Shown piece after piece: positions 1 through 6,772 of a DNA stretch of 14,184 nt. The number at the start of each line of letters is the position of its first letter. The stretch's first letter is position 1. The notes below the pieces were generated by a model, which ran no database searches, had not been told where the DNA came from, and saw only the letters and a list, made by a program, of their open reading frames with translations. This stretch comes from CAYRPN01 sp964426135 (GTDB lineage: Bacteria; Planctomycetota; Phycisphaerae; Phycisphaerales; Phycisphaeraceae): contig CAYRPN010000145.1 of the NCBI GenBank assembly GCA_964426135.1, forward strand, positions 1 to 14,184. Reading direction: 5' to 3'. Both the position numbers and the translations under genes were made by a program.

Positions 1-48
1 TTTCCATGCTCCTTGTTATCGGAGCAATTATGGCTTTTCATACACGTT

Positions 49-166
49 CTTAGGGAGGGGCAGGGGGAGGGTCGGGCCGACGGACTCCTTGGGGCTCCAG
101 TTCAAATACAGACACAAGGAAGCAGTTCGCCCGACCCTCCCCTAACCCCTCCCTAAGAGGGAGGGG
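49..166. repeat. Composite palindromic element, G-rich family
   Basis: Two 29-bp arms in inverted orientation, at 49-77 (starting CTTAGGGAGGGG) and 129-157, match at all but about three positions and enclose 51 bp. The right arm is followed by bases that make its own end a hairpin: CCCCTCCCT at 146-154, an AAG loop, then AGGGAGGGG at 158-166. The arrangement of two inverted arms around a short linker resembles bacterial BIME/REP elements. It lies upstream of the PEP-CTERM gene. The rest of 167-408 holds no gene that I can support. Seen directly: the arms and the hairpin. Inferred: that this is a mobile or dispersed repeat, since only one copy is in the window. Confidence 0.7.
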
Positions 167-266
167 AATTCGACCCTCATAAGGTGTCACACACCCGGCA
201 CTGGCGGAACCTTCCGGGGGCCGTTCAGTGGCGACCCACCGCGGCAATAAAATTGGCCGGTGTACA

Positions 267-294
267 TTGTATTTCCATGAGAATAGGTTACACT
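267..294 (+). promoter_or_regulatory. Possible promoter of the PEP-CTERM gene
   Basis: TTGTAT at 267-272 and TACACT at 289-294 are separated by 16 bases and sit in the most AT-rich part of the leader. They match the sigma-70 consensus in 3 of 6 and 4 of 6 positions. Transcription would start near 301 and leave a leader of about 108 bases before the ATG at 409. This is weak pattern evidence only. Confidence 0.25.
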
Positions 295-408
295 AGGATC
301 GGTTTCTCAGTTTCAACCCTTGTGAATCCATCAGGCTCGTTCGAGCGCGCGTTTTCGCCAACCAAGGTTTCCATCGCCCTTTCCCCCTTTTTCTGCAGGA
401 GAACTTCC

Positions 409-1104
409 ATGACTCGTTCAACCGTTTGCTTTGCTCTCGGAGCGGCCGCGCTGCTTGGTGCTTCGAACGCGGCGTCGGCGGTTCCGTCCACCGTCCCCAG
501 CACATTCGATGCGAACACCGCACCCGCCGTGTCCGCGACGGACCTGATCAACGGCGTCGCCGGTGTCGTGACCGGCAGCGCTCTGGGCGGCCAGGAAGGC
601 ACCAGCAGCAACGTGAACGTCCTGACCGACGGCACGTTTGGCACGGCGAACCTGAACACGCCGGCGGGCCTGGCCTCCACCGTCTCGATCGCCAGCAACA
701 CCACGATCACCTACAGCCTCAACACCATCGCGTTCCCGCTGGGCTACAACATCACGGGCATCAACACTTACTCCGGCTGGCGCGACTCGGGCCGCGACAA
801 CCAGGACTACTCGATCGAGTTCTCGACCATCGCCAATCCGCTGGTGTTCAATCTCTACAACACTCTCTCGCTCGTAGCGAACTCCGGCGGCGGCTCATCC
901 CTGACGAGCACCGACACCTCCGGGCTGCTGGCCACCAACGTTGCCGCGGTACGGTTCGTCTTCGGCAATCAGGAGAACGGCTATGTGGGCTATCGCGAGT
1001 TGGACGTGTTTGGCGTGGGCATCGAAGCCATCCCCGAACCGACATCCCTGGCGGCATTGAGCCTCGGCGGACTGGCGCTGCTGCGCCGCCGTCGCACGGC
1101 CTGA
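409..1104 (+). CDS. PEP-CTERM sorting domain secreted protein
   Basis: A 231-aa exported protein of unknown binding or structural role, probably displayed on or released from the cell surface. The ATG at 409 is chosen because AGGAG lies just upstream (396-400) and the protein then begins with a clean signal peptide (charged MTRS, hydrophobic core, ASA|VP cleavage near residue 24). The reading frame is open further upstream, but that part has no signal sequence. Residues about 45-205 are rich in Thr, Ser, Asn and Gly and look like a beta-sandwich. The segment near VAAVRFVFGNQENGYVGYRE resembles the end of discoidin/F5-8C-like domains, but this is a fold guess. The C-terminus is a textbook PEP-CTERM signal: PEP at residues 209-211, a hydrophobic stretch, then RRRR. 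In bacteria that have exosortase, such tails direct sorting and processing. No exosortase lies in the window. The gene stands alone and ends at a strong terminator. Confidence 0.9.
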   Translation: MTRSTVCFALGAAALLGASNAASAVPSTVPSTFDANTAPAVSATDLINGVAGVVTGSALGGQEGTSSNVNVLTDGTFGTANLNTPAGLASTVSIASNTTITYSLNTIAFPLGYNITGINTYSGWRDSGRDNQDYSIEFSTIANPLVFNLYNTLSLVANSGGGSSLTSTDTSGLLATNVAAVRFVFGNQENGYVGYRELDVFGVGIEAIPEPTSLAALSLGGLALLRRRRTA

Positions 1105-1128
1105 TGTGATCTGTTGATTGATTCAAAG

Positions 1129-1168
1129 ACAACCGCCGCGCTGAAGCGCGGCGGTTGTTCATTTATTG
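1129..1168 (+). terminator. Intrinsic terminator, possibly bidirectional
   Basis: A perfect 13-bp stem (ACAACCGCCGCGC at 1129-1141 and its complement at 1146-1158) closes on a TGAA loop and is followed by a T-rich tract (TTCATTTATT). It lies 25 bases after the PEP-CTERM stop and between that gene and the convergent minus-strand gene ending at 1234. It could therefore serve both, although the T-tract is better on the plus strand. Confidence 0.85.
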
Positions 1169-1233
1169 ATTACGGTCGACCTGAAAACGGATTCAACATT
1201 CGCCAGCGAACCCTATTGGAGGTCGAAATGCAC

Positions 1234-2685
1234 TTATTTCTTTGGAAAGTTGGAGTACTCCACCGCCGTGACCGTGACGGTCCGCGACTTGTCTCCGGCC
1301 TGCGTCGTCTGCACCATCTTCAGGATGCCGCCGGGAATCTGCGGGCTGAGCCAGTATTCGGCGGTGCTCTCATCCTTGCCGCTTCCCCGATCGAACGAGG
1401 ACGTGTTCCTGACCACCGCGTAGCGCACGGTCTGGTCGCCAATTTTGGTTTGAGCGGCGATCGTCTCAAGCTTCTGATCGATGACCGCGGCAATGCCACG
1501 GATATCGCAGGTGAGGCGGAGCCGCACGATGTCAGGCTCCAGCAGCACGCGGACACTCGGCAATTCCACCACCAGCGGCGAAATGTCCACCTCGCGGCAA
1601 CGCCAGACCTCGGCGGAGACCTGCATGACGCCGGTCTTGAGCTTCGTTTCGCCGGTGTAGGTCGTGCGCTCGCACCGAAGCGCCACACCCTGAACGGTCA
1701 GATTCTCCGCCACCGTGGTTCCCTTGGCGTACCCCAGTTCGCCAATGCGAAACAGGTTGTCGACCGCGGACGGCGCGACCGCCACTCCCATCGGATCGAA
1801 TGCGCGGCCGTTCCAATCGTAATTGCGAAGCCTCGGACGATCATTTGATGAGGTTTCCAATGTCAGCTTTCGTCGCACGGTTTGCGGAACCACCGAGCTC
1901 GCGCCGACGCACTCATCAAACACGACGAACGCGCCGGCAGGAAACCTGGCCCATGGAAGATCCGACAGCTTCTGGGCGGTGAGTTCGGCGTAGCCCAGGT
2001 GCTGAGACAGCGGACCGGTGAGTTGAGGCTTGAGAATCTCGGACGTGGGCTCGGGCGTTGGCGTGCGGGGCGTCGGCGCCGGCTGCGGAACAGGCGCGGC
2101 CACCGGGGCCACGGGCGCGGGGACAGGGGGCGCTGGCACAGGGAGCGCGGGGACAGGGGGCGCGGGGACAGGGGGTGCGGGGACAGGGGGCGCGGGGACG
2201 GCAGCGGGCGATTCTCCGACGCGCCCTTTCCGCACCAGCGGGTACACCTTGTCGCCGGTAGTCAGTGTGAGCGTGGCCGCCGCCGCCGCGGGAGCAGCCT
2301 CCAGGCTGGCGACAAAGCTGAAAGTGGACTGTTCGTGGGTGAACGCGCCGGTCAGCTTCTTGGCTTCGACGGTGGCTTTCATCGGATAGGTCAAACCGCC
2401 GCAGCGTATTTCACCGACATAGCCATCGACCGACCGGCGGATGACGACCCGCATCTCTTCGTTCTCGAACTCGCCAACATAGGGATCGCTGGCGGCCAGT
2501 GGGTTGGATGACGCCGCGCCGGCTTTTTCGGCTGTGCCCGGCTTGCCGGCCTTGTCCGCCTGACTGGCCTGCGCCGCAAGAATGAAGGGCCTCGGTAGCA
2601 CTGGAGCCGCGGCGGCCGGCGAGACCCAGAGCAAGAACGCGGATGCGCCCAGCGCGGCCAACGAAGTAACCTGAAGCGGTTGCAT
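1234..2685 (-). CDS. Secreted proline-rich protein of unknown function
   Basis: A 483-aa protein I cannot assign to a named family. An N-terminal signal peptide (residues 1-27, ending SPAAAA) indicates export. Residues about 68-155 form a small beta-rich domain with a GEF/GEIRCGG/YPM pattern. Residues 163-190 are a low-complexity VPAPP repeat continuing into a Pro/Ala-rich linker to about 215. The remaining C-terminal 265 residues are a globular domain with paired cysteines (for example C259, C338) and end in a segment containing PQIPGGILKM. The start at 2685 is supported by GGAG about ten bases upstream. The linker is encoded by a 15-bp tandem repeat, so its length may vary between strains. 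It lies 154 bases downstream of trpG/pabA on the same strand, and that gap contains a small hairpin (2726-2743), so co-transcription is uncertain. Confidence 0.8.
   Translation of the reverse strand: MQPLQVTSLAALGASAFLLWVSPAAAAPVLPRPFILAAQASQADKAGKPGTAEKAGAASSNPLAASDPYVGEFENEEMRVVIRRSVDGYVGEIRCGGLTYPMKATVEAKKLTGAFTHEQSTFSFVASLEAAPAAAAATLTLTTGDKVYPLVRKGRVGESPAAVPAPPVPAPPVPAPPVPALPVPAPPVPAPVAPVAAPVPQPAPTPRTPTPEPTSEILKPQLTGPLSQHLGYAELTAQKLSDLPWARFPAGAFVVFDECVGASSVVPQTVRRKLTLETSSNDRPRLRNYDWNGRAFDPMGVAVAPSAVDNLFRIGELGYAKGTTVAENLTVQGVALRCERTTYTGETKLKTGVMQVSAEVWRCREVDISPLVVELPSVRVLLEPDIVRLRLTCDIRGIAAVIDQKLETIAAQTKIGDQTVRYAVVRNTSSFDRGSGKDESTAEYWLSPQIPGGILKMVQTTQAGDKSRTVTVTAVEYSNFPKK
2114..2200. repeat. 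15-bp tandem repeat (minisatellite) inside the proline-rich gene
   Basis: About 5.7 tandem copies of the 15-base unit GGCGCGGGGACAGGG (plus-strand reading) occur at 2114, 2129, 2144, 2159, 2174 and 2189, the last one partial. Copies at 2129, 2144 and 2174 carry one or two changes. On the coding strand each unit encodes five residues (VPAPP), so gain or loss of copies keeps the frame. This is the sequence type expected to change length by slippage. Confidence 0.9.
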
Positions 2686-2839
2686 GGGGAATCTCCGCGC
2701 AGAACAGCAATACCATGATATCGTCGTTTTCCACGGGGAAAACTACTTGCGTGCGCGATTGCCTTCACGCGGGCCCGTCTGTTTTCCTGGGCTGCGGACA
2801 GACGTCATCGCCACCCATTCGGCGGGCGAGTGTCCAGAG

Positions 2840-3490
2840 TCACACCGCCGCCCCCACCGGCCGCGGCAACCCCAGAAAATTCGCGAGCAGCACCGGCCCC
2901 TCGGTGGTGAGAAAACTCTCCGGGTGGAACTGCACGCCTTCGAGCGGCGCGGGGCCGAAGACGCCGGGCTTGGCGCGCACCGCCATGATCTCGTCCTCGT
3001 CGGTCCACGCGCTGATCTCGAAGCGGGCGTCGTCGAAGGTGTGCTTGAGAATGACCAGGCTGTGATAGCGCGTGGCGATGAAGGGATTGCTCATGCCGGC
3101 GAAGATGGTTTTGCCGTCGTGATGGATGAGCGAGGTCTTGCCGTGCATCAGGCGGTAGTTGCGGTCGACGGTCATGCCGAAGCAGTAGCCGATGCACTGG
3201 TGGCCCAGGCACACGCCGAAGAGCGGCACCTTGCCGGCGAAGGTCTTGATGATCTCGTTGCTGACGCCGCCTTCGCGCGGCGTGCATGGGCCGGGGGAAA
3301 TGATGATGTGGTCCGGCTTCATCCGCACCGCCTCGGCGATGGTGATCTTGTCGTTGCGCACGACGCGAAGATCGAGCGCCTCCAGTGGATCGCGGCCCGG
3401 TTCAACGCTGTTCGTCTGCACCGCCAGTTCGCCGATGCGCTGGACGAGGTTGTAAGTGAAGCTGTCGTAGTTATCGATGAGCAGAATCAT
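2840..3490 (-). CDS. trpG/pabA: Glutamine amidotransferase, anthranilate/aminodeoxychorismate synthase component II
   Basis: A 216-aa class I glutamine amidotransferase subunit. It releases ammonia from glutamine and passes it to a chorismate-using partner (TrpE for tryptophan or PabB for folate). The start MILLIDNYDSFTYNL is the family hallmark. The catalytic triad is visible: Cys94 in GVCLGHQ, and His189 and Glu191 in VQFHPES. ISPGPCTP at 65-71 and HGKTS at 116-120 are also family motifs. Length is normal, although the family more usually has about 190-200 residues. No trpE, pabB or other trp gene is nearby, so this may be a shared subunit, and the sequence cannot separate TrpG from PabA. 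The ATG at 3490 lacks a clear Shine-Dalgarno but is fixed by the conserved N-terminus. A 141-bp palindrome separates it from the prepilin gene upstream. Confidence 0.93.
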   Translation of the reverse strand: MILLIDNYDSFTYNLVQRIGELAVQTNSVEPGRDPLEALDLRVVRNDKITIAEAVRMKPDHIIISPGPCTPREGGVSNEIIKTFAGKVPLFGVCLGHQCIGYCFGMTVDRNYRLMHGKTSLIHHDGKTIFAGMSNPFIATRYHSLVILKHTFDDARFEISAWTDEDEIMAVRAKPGVFGPAPLEGVQFHPESFLTTEGPVLLANFLGLPRPVGAAV

Positions 3491-3548
3491 GACGACATGG
3501 TAGTCGACGATTTGGAGGAAGCGAGCGGCGACGCGGCTTGAACGGGAC

Positions 3549-3689
3549 GGAGAGTGAAAAGTGCAAAGTAAAAAGTGAAAAATGCAAAGTGCGGAAGCAT
3601 CTCACTGGTGAGGGTGCTTCCTGGGTGTTCCGCACTCTTCACGTCGCATTTCGCACTTTGCACTTTTTACTTTGCACTTTTCACTTTCC
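3549..3689. repeat. Large nested palindrome, AGTGCAAAGT family
   Basis: The outer arms at 3549-3577 and 3661-3689 are inverted copies with one mismatch in 29 bp (25 bp perfect, 3553-3577 with 3661-3685). They are built from AT-rich words such as AGTGAAAAG and TGCAAAGT. Inside is a second palindrome: GGAAGCA (3593-3599), CTCAC (3601-3605), GTGAG (3608-3612), TGCTTCC (3615-3621). An alternative pairing, AGTGCGGAA (3588-3596) with TTCCGCACT (3628-3636), competes with it. The element fills the gap between the prepilin stop (3773) and the trpG/pabA start (3490), both minus strand. It could act as a transcription terminator for the former. Dispersal elsewhere is inferred, since only one copy is seen here. 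Confidence 0.85.
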
Positions 3690-3772
3690 CTTCGAAGGCC
3701 CGACGTACTCTTTCGCCGCCACGCTATTGTCGAACCGCACGCCCAAGCCCGCGGGCTCTCATTCGTGCCGGC

Positions 3773-4546
3773 TTAATACACATCCCACCCCGCATAGTTC
3801 AGCGCATTGCCCATGTTAATGAGCACGCCGGCTTTTCCCTCGGCGGACCACGACCAACCCTGCGGCCCGGGCTTGGCGCCGAAGGTCAGGTGCTGGGCGC
3901 TGCCGTCGATGGCGGCGTAGTTGCCGCCGGAGTTGAAGTGCGTCGAGCTGAAGCGGTTGATGCTCGTGTGGCCGAAATCGATGAAGCTGCGGTTGATGCC
4001 GTCGTAGGGGTCTTCTTCGATGATGACGGGCAGTGGAACGCTGACGGCATTGCCGGTGCCGGGGTCGATGTACTTGGCGCGCTGCGGGACGGAGGCGATT
4101 TTGGCGCCGGGCAGGCACTGGAACATCGTGTAGTCGAAGTAACCGTTGCTGCCCACGCCGCTGCCGAAGCCAAGCACGGGCAGCGACGGGCACCGATAAA
4201 GCTGCCGCGCCGCTTCCTCACCGCCGAGGTACGACACCAGCGTGCCGATCTTCGCTGCCGGCGTGGGCTGGTAGGCGCCGGTGAAAACTTCCTTGCCCAT
4301 GAACGAGCCTTCGAGATTGTTCGGCCCGGTCCACGGCGGGCCCCAGAGCCCCGGCAGCCGGCCCTTGTTGTCTTCCGCCAGCGCGGCGAAGGAAAGTCCG
4401 ATCTGCTTCATCTGCGCCCGGCACTTCACATCGCGCGCCGCCTCCCGCGCGCTGCCCAGCGACGGCAGCAGAATGGCGATTAAAAGCGCGATGATCGAAA
4501 CGACCACGAGCAGTTCGATCAGGGTGAATGCGAAGCGAGGCCGCAT
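3773..4546 (-). CDS. Type IV prepilin-like protein (N-methylation leader, H-Xn-DG type)
   Basis: A 257-aa pseudopilin-like protein, of the kind present in many copies in planctomycetes. The short basic leader MRPRFA precedes FTLIELLVVVSIIALLIAIL. If cleavage falls before Phe7, Glu11 is the +5 glutamate used in pilin assembly, with Ala6 in place of the usual glycine. The helix continues through SLGSAREAARDVKCRAQMKQIGLSFA. The globular part ends with THFNSGGNYAAIDGS (residues 202-216), the C-terminal H-X9-DG motif of these proteins, here with ten residues between His203 and Asp214. Exported to the envelope after processing by a prepilin peptidase. The frame is open upstream as far as 5080, but the start at 4546 is fixed by the leader. 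No other pilus gene lies in the window. Confidence 0.92.
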   Translation of the reverse strand: MRPRFAFTLIELLVVVSIIALLIAILLPSLGSAREAARDVKCRAQMKQIGLSFAALAEDNKGRLPGLWGPPWTGPNNLEGSFMGKEVFTGAYQPTPAAKIGTLVSYLGGEEAARQLYRCPSLPVLGFGSGVGSNGYFDYTMFQCLPGAKIASVPQRAKYIDPGTGNAVSVPLPVIIEEDPYDGINRSFIDFGHTSINRFSSTHFNSGGNYAAIDGSAQHLTFGAKPGPQGWSWSAEGKAGVLINMGNALNYAGWDVY

Positions 4547-4577
4547 GTCGGAGTTCCGAGGAAGGGCGGGCGATGCG

Positions 4578-4585
4578 ATTATAAT
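4578..4585. promoter_or_regulatory. Possible shared -10 region of divergent promoters
   Basis: ATTATAAT is its own reverse complement and presents TATAAT on both strands, in the 174-bp gap between the prepilin gene (minus, start 4546) and the Trm112-like gene (plus, start 4721). For the minus gene it would give a leader of about 25 bases. No convincing -35 box is present on either side. The same gap has a small hairpin at 4672-4686 (CCGCTC, TTC loop, GAGCGG). Confidence 0.3.
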
Positions 4586-4720
4586 CGGCCGTGACGGAAA
4601 GGAAGAGGGAAGATTTTGAGCGGGGTTGGAGCGGGGCAATCGCCTGTCCGGATGGTACGAGAATGGAGCTTCCGCTCTTCGAGCGGGCGCTAAACGGCGG
4701 ATTGGAACTGGTATCATCCG

Positions 4721-4960
4721 ATGACCGTGAACCCCAAAAACCACACTATCGATCCCGGCCTGCTGAAGATTCTCGTCTGCCCGCTCACGCGCTCGCCGCT
4801 GCAGCAGGATGGCGATTTCCTCGTCGGCCAGGTCGGCGGCCTGCGCTATCCGATCAAGGAAGGCATCCCCATCCTGCTCGTCGATGAAGCGAAACTTCCC
4901 GACGGCGTCGCCAGCATGGAGGAGTTCCGCAAGAAGCACGCGGGGCAGATTCCGGTGTGA
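4721..4960 (+). CDS. Trm112 family (UPF0434/YcaR-like) protein
   Basis: A 79-aa protein with the family core LLKILVCPLTRSPLQ (residues 14-28), then GLRYPIKEGIPILLVDEAK (40-58). Bacterial members resemble the eukaryotic Trm112 activator of methyltransferases. In bacteria most have no proven role, though some are proposed methyltransferase partners. The usual length is about 60, and the extra residues lie at both ends (MTVNPKNHTI, and a charged tail to 79). The ATG at 4721 has only a weak ribosome site. Only one cysteine (C20) is present, so there is no four-cysteine zinc site of the eukaryotic kind. Upstream is a divergent promoter region, downstream a repeat element. Confidence 0.85.
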   Translation: MTVNPKNHTIDPGLLKILVCPLTRSPLQQDGDFLVGQVGGLRYPIKEGIPILLVDEAKLPDGVASMEEFRKKHAGQIPV

Positions 4961-4967
4961 GTTCTTG

Positions 4968-5105
4968 CCGTTAGCCCCGGGCTCCGCCCGGGGTGGCAAG
5001 TCGCCGCGCCTTCCTGTCCTTGTCTGCGTTGCGCTGCGGATTGCAATCATTGTCTTCGACGCAAGCACGGACTCGTCCACCCCGGGCAGAGCCCGGGGCT
5101 AATGG
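4968..5105. repeat. REP-like composite palindrome, CCCCGGGC family, copy A
   Basis: Inverted 29-bp arms at 4968-4996 and 5077-5105 differ at two positions. Each arm is itself a hairpin with an 8-bp stem, CCCCGGGC and GCCCGGGG, and a three-base loop (TCC left, AGA right as read on the plus strand). In both arms the hairpin is immediately preceded, on its own strand, by TTAG. The 80-bp core is unrelated to that of the second copy at 10967-11095. It occupies the gap between the Trm112-like stop and the GH10-like start. Confidence 0.9.
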
Positions 5106-5175
5106 AGCAGCCGTCCCTTTTGCAAACCGCGCTCGCCTCTCCAATAATGCGGGTCCGCTGCTGAAGGCGGACACC

Positions 5176-6690
5176 ATGCTGAAGTTTCAGGTCTTCGAAA
5201 ATGCGCAGCCGGCCAAGCGATGGACGATTCGCAACGCCTATCTCATTGGTGCCGACAACAGCGCCATGCGCGGCGAGATTCGCTTCGAGGATGGCCTGAT
5301 CATCTGCGAGAAACGCGAAGCCGGCGCCGCTTCGCTCGCCTTGCAGTATCCGGCGGGCACCTGCGGGGAACTCACCTTGCAGACTACTCTCCTGCCTGAG
5401 CGGGCCGAGCCGTACCTGCTGAGCCTGGAGTTCGCCCGGCATCGGCTGATGATGCTGTACAACAAGATGGAAGATTGGGGCATGTTCGATCTGCCCGACG
5501 ACCACCCGGCGACCAAGCGGCTGGAACTGGCGCGCAAGCTCTTCGTCGAGGCCCTGTGTTTCCTCGACACCGACAACGTCAAGGCCGACAAATACGCCAA
5601 TGATTGCCTCATCGCCAGCGTCGACGGCAGCGAGGAACTGGCGCTGATGCACGCCGACGTGCTGCTGACGCGACGAAAAAGCACCGGCTCCATCCCCCGC
5701 TTTCCGGTGGGCGCAGGTGTGGCGCTGTCGCAGACGCACGAGCGCGTCCGCAACGGCCTGGCGATCAACTTCGATTTCGCCGTCATCCCCACGCCCTGGC
5801 GCGAGCTCGCGCCCGAGGAAGGCGAGTACCGCTGGCAACGCCTCGATAGCTGGGTCGAATGGGCGCGCGTGTCGAAGATGCCCGTCGTCGCCGGCCCGGT
5901 CGTCAGCTTTGAATCCAACGTGCTGCCCGACTGGGTTTATATCTGGGAGCACGACTACGACACGGTGCGCGACCTGCTCTACGAACACACCGAGCGCGTC
6001 ATCACCCGCTACAAGGAAACGATCAAGCTCTGGAACATCGTGTCCGGCCTGCACATCAACAGCCACTTCGGTTTCAGCTTCGATCAACTGCTCGACCTGA
6101 CCCGCATGGCGTCGATCCTCACGAAGGAAATTCAGCCTTCGTCGAAGGTGCTGGTGGAGATTCGTCAGCCCTTCGGCGAGTACTACGCGACGAACCAGCG
6201 CTCGATTCCGCCCCTGATGTACGCGGACCTCTTGATTCAAGGCGCCGTGGCATTTGACGGTTTCGCGATCAAGCTGCTGATGGGCCAGAGCCAGCCGGGG
6301 CAGTTCGTGCGCGACCTGATGCAGGTGAGCAATCTGCTGGACCAGGTGGCGGCTTTCAACAAGCCGATTTATCTGACGGTGGCGGTGCCCAGCGATGCGG
6401 TGACGCCGATCATGATCGTGTCGCCGGACGCGGGCTCGCCGGTGGATCCGAACTGCGGTCACTGGCGCAAGCCCTGGTCGAGCACGGTGCAGGGACATTG
6501 GCTCGAAGCGATCATGCAGATCGCGATGAGCAAGCCCTACATCGAAGCGGTGGCCTGGCACGAGATCGTGGATCACGCCGACGTCGAACTGCCGCTGAGC
6601 GGCCTGATGGGCGAGGATCTGGCAGCCAAACCTTCGTTCAAGCGACTGGCGGCGTTCCGCAAGGCGTTGCGTGCGCCGGCGATGGTGTGA
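5176..6690 (+). CDS. GH10-fold protein, probably catalytically inactive
   Basis: A 504-aa protein in two parts. Residues 1-165 are a mixed alpha/beta region with no family I can name. Residues about 175-500 follow the glycoside hydrolase 10 (endo-xylanase) barrel: NFDFAVIPTPWRELAPEEGEYRW (198-220), WVEWARVSKMPVVAGPVV (226-243), LPDWVY (250-255), LWNIVS (285-290), VAWHEIVDH (459-467). The residues that make GH10 enzymes work are replaced. The WDVVNE acid/base motif reads WNIVSG (286-291), the ITELD nucleophile strand reads LTVAVPS (400-406), and the HTLVWH strand reads GPVVSFE (240-246). There is no signal peptide, so it should be cytoplasmic, unlike most xylanases. The start at 5176 follows AAGG; an upstream in-frame extension would run through the repeat element. 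Database annotation as a xylanase would be misleading. The fold call is from motif order. Confidence 0.8.
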   Translation: MLKFQVFENAQPAKRWTIRNAYLIGADNSAMRGEIRFEDGLIICEKREAGAASLALQYPAGTCGELTLQTTLLPERAEPYLLSLEFARHRLMMLYNKMEDWGMFDLPDDHPATKRLELARKLFVEALCFLDTDNVKADKYANDCLIASVDGSEELALMHADVLLTRRKSTGSIPRFPVGAGVALSQTHERVRNGLAINFDFAVIPTPWRELAPEEGEYRWQRLDSWVEWARVSKMPVVAGPVVSFESNVLPDWVYIWEHDYDTVRDLLYEHTERVITRYKETIKLWNIVSGLHINSHFGFSFDQLLDLTRMASILTKEIQPSSKVLVEIRQPFGEYYATNQRSIPPLMYADLLIQGAVAFDGFAIKLLMGQSQPGQFVRDLMQVSNLLDQVAAFNKPIYLTVAVPSDAVTPIMIVSPDAGSPVDPNCGHWRKPWSSTVQGHWLEAIMQIAMSKPYIEAVAWHEIVDHADVELPLSGLMGEDLAAKPSFKRLAAFRKALRAPAMV

Positions 6691-6699
6691 GCGGACGGC

Positions 6700-6738
6700 G
6701 ATCTGAGATATCAGATCTCAAATTTCAAATTTCAAATT
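6700..6738. repeat. Small palindrome plus AAATTTC tandem repeat
   Basis: GATCTGA (6700-6706) pairs with TCAGATC (6711-6717) around GATA. This is followed by about 2.5 copies of the heptamer AAATTTC (6720-6738). It is AT-rich against a GC-rich background, between the GH10-like stop and the ComEA-like start. It may be the 3' hairpin of the former gene or a fragment of a dispersed intergenic repeat. It overlaps any leader of the ComEA-like gene, for which no clear ribosome site is visible. Confidence 0.6.
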
Positions 6739-6772
6739 CAGCTTTGTTGCCTTCCTCGTCGTTCCCGCACTC

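Noticed and set aside
7..26. Hairpin TGCTCC/GGAGCA at the window start as a terminator
   Set aside because: The stem is six base pairs with an eight-base loop and no T-tract, and no upstream gene is visible to terminate.
2030..2389. Gly/Thr/Ala-rich plus-strand frame across the 15-bp repeats
   Set aside because: It is the translation of the minisatellite on the wrong strand. The minus-strand frame has a signal peptide, a ribosome site and full-length domains.
2726..2743. Hairpin GTTTTCC/GGAAAAC between trpG/pabA and the proline-rich gene as a terminator
   Set aside because: It is a perfect seven-base stem but lies about 100 bases after the stop and has no T-run on the minus strand. It may be incidental or an operator.
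3488..3499. Three-codon minus-strand mini-frame whose stop overlaps the trpG/pabA start (ATGA)
   Set aside because: It has no ribosome site and is too short to judge; such overlaps arise often by chance.
5047..6576. Long minus-strand open frame opposite the GH10-like gene
   Set aside because: It is rich in His, Arg and Gln with no domain pattern and lies wholly over a gene with clear motifs, so it is a GC-driven shadow.
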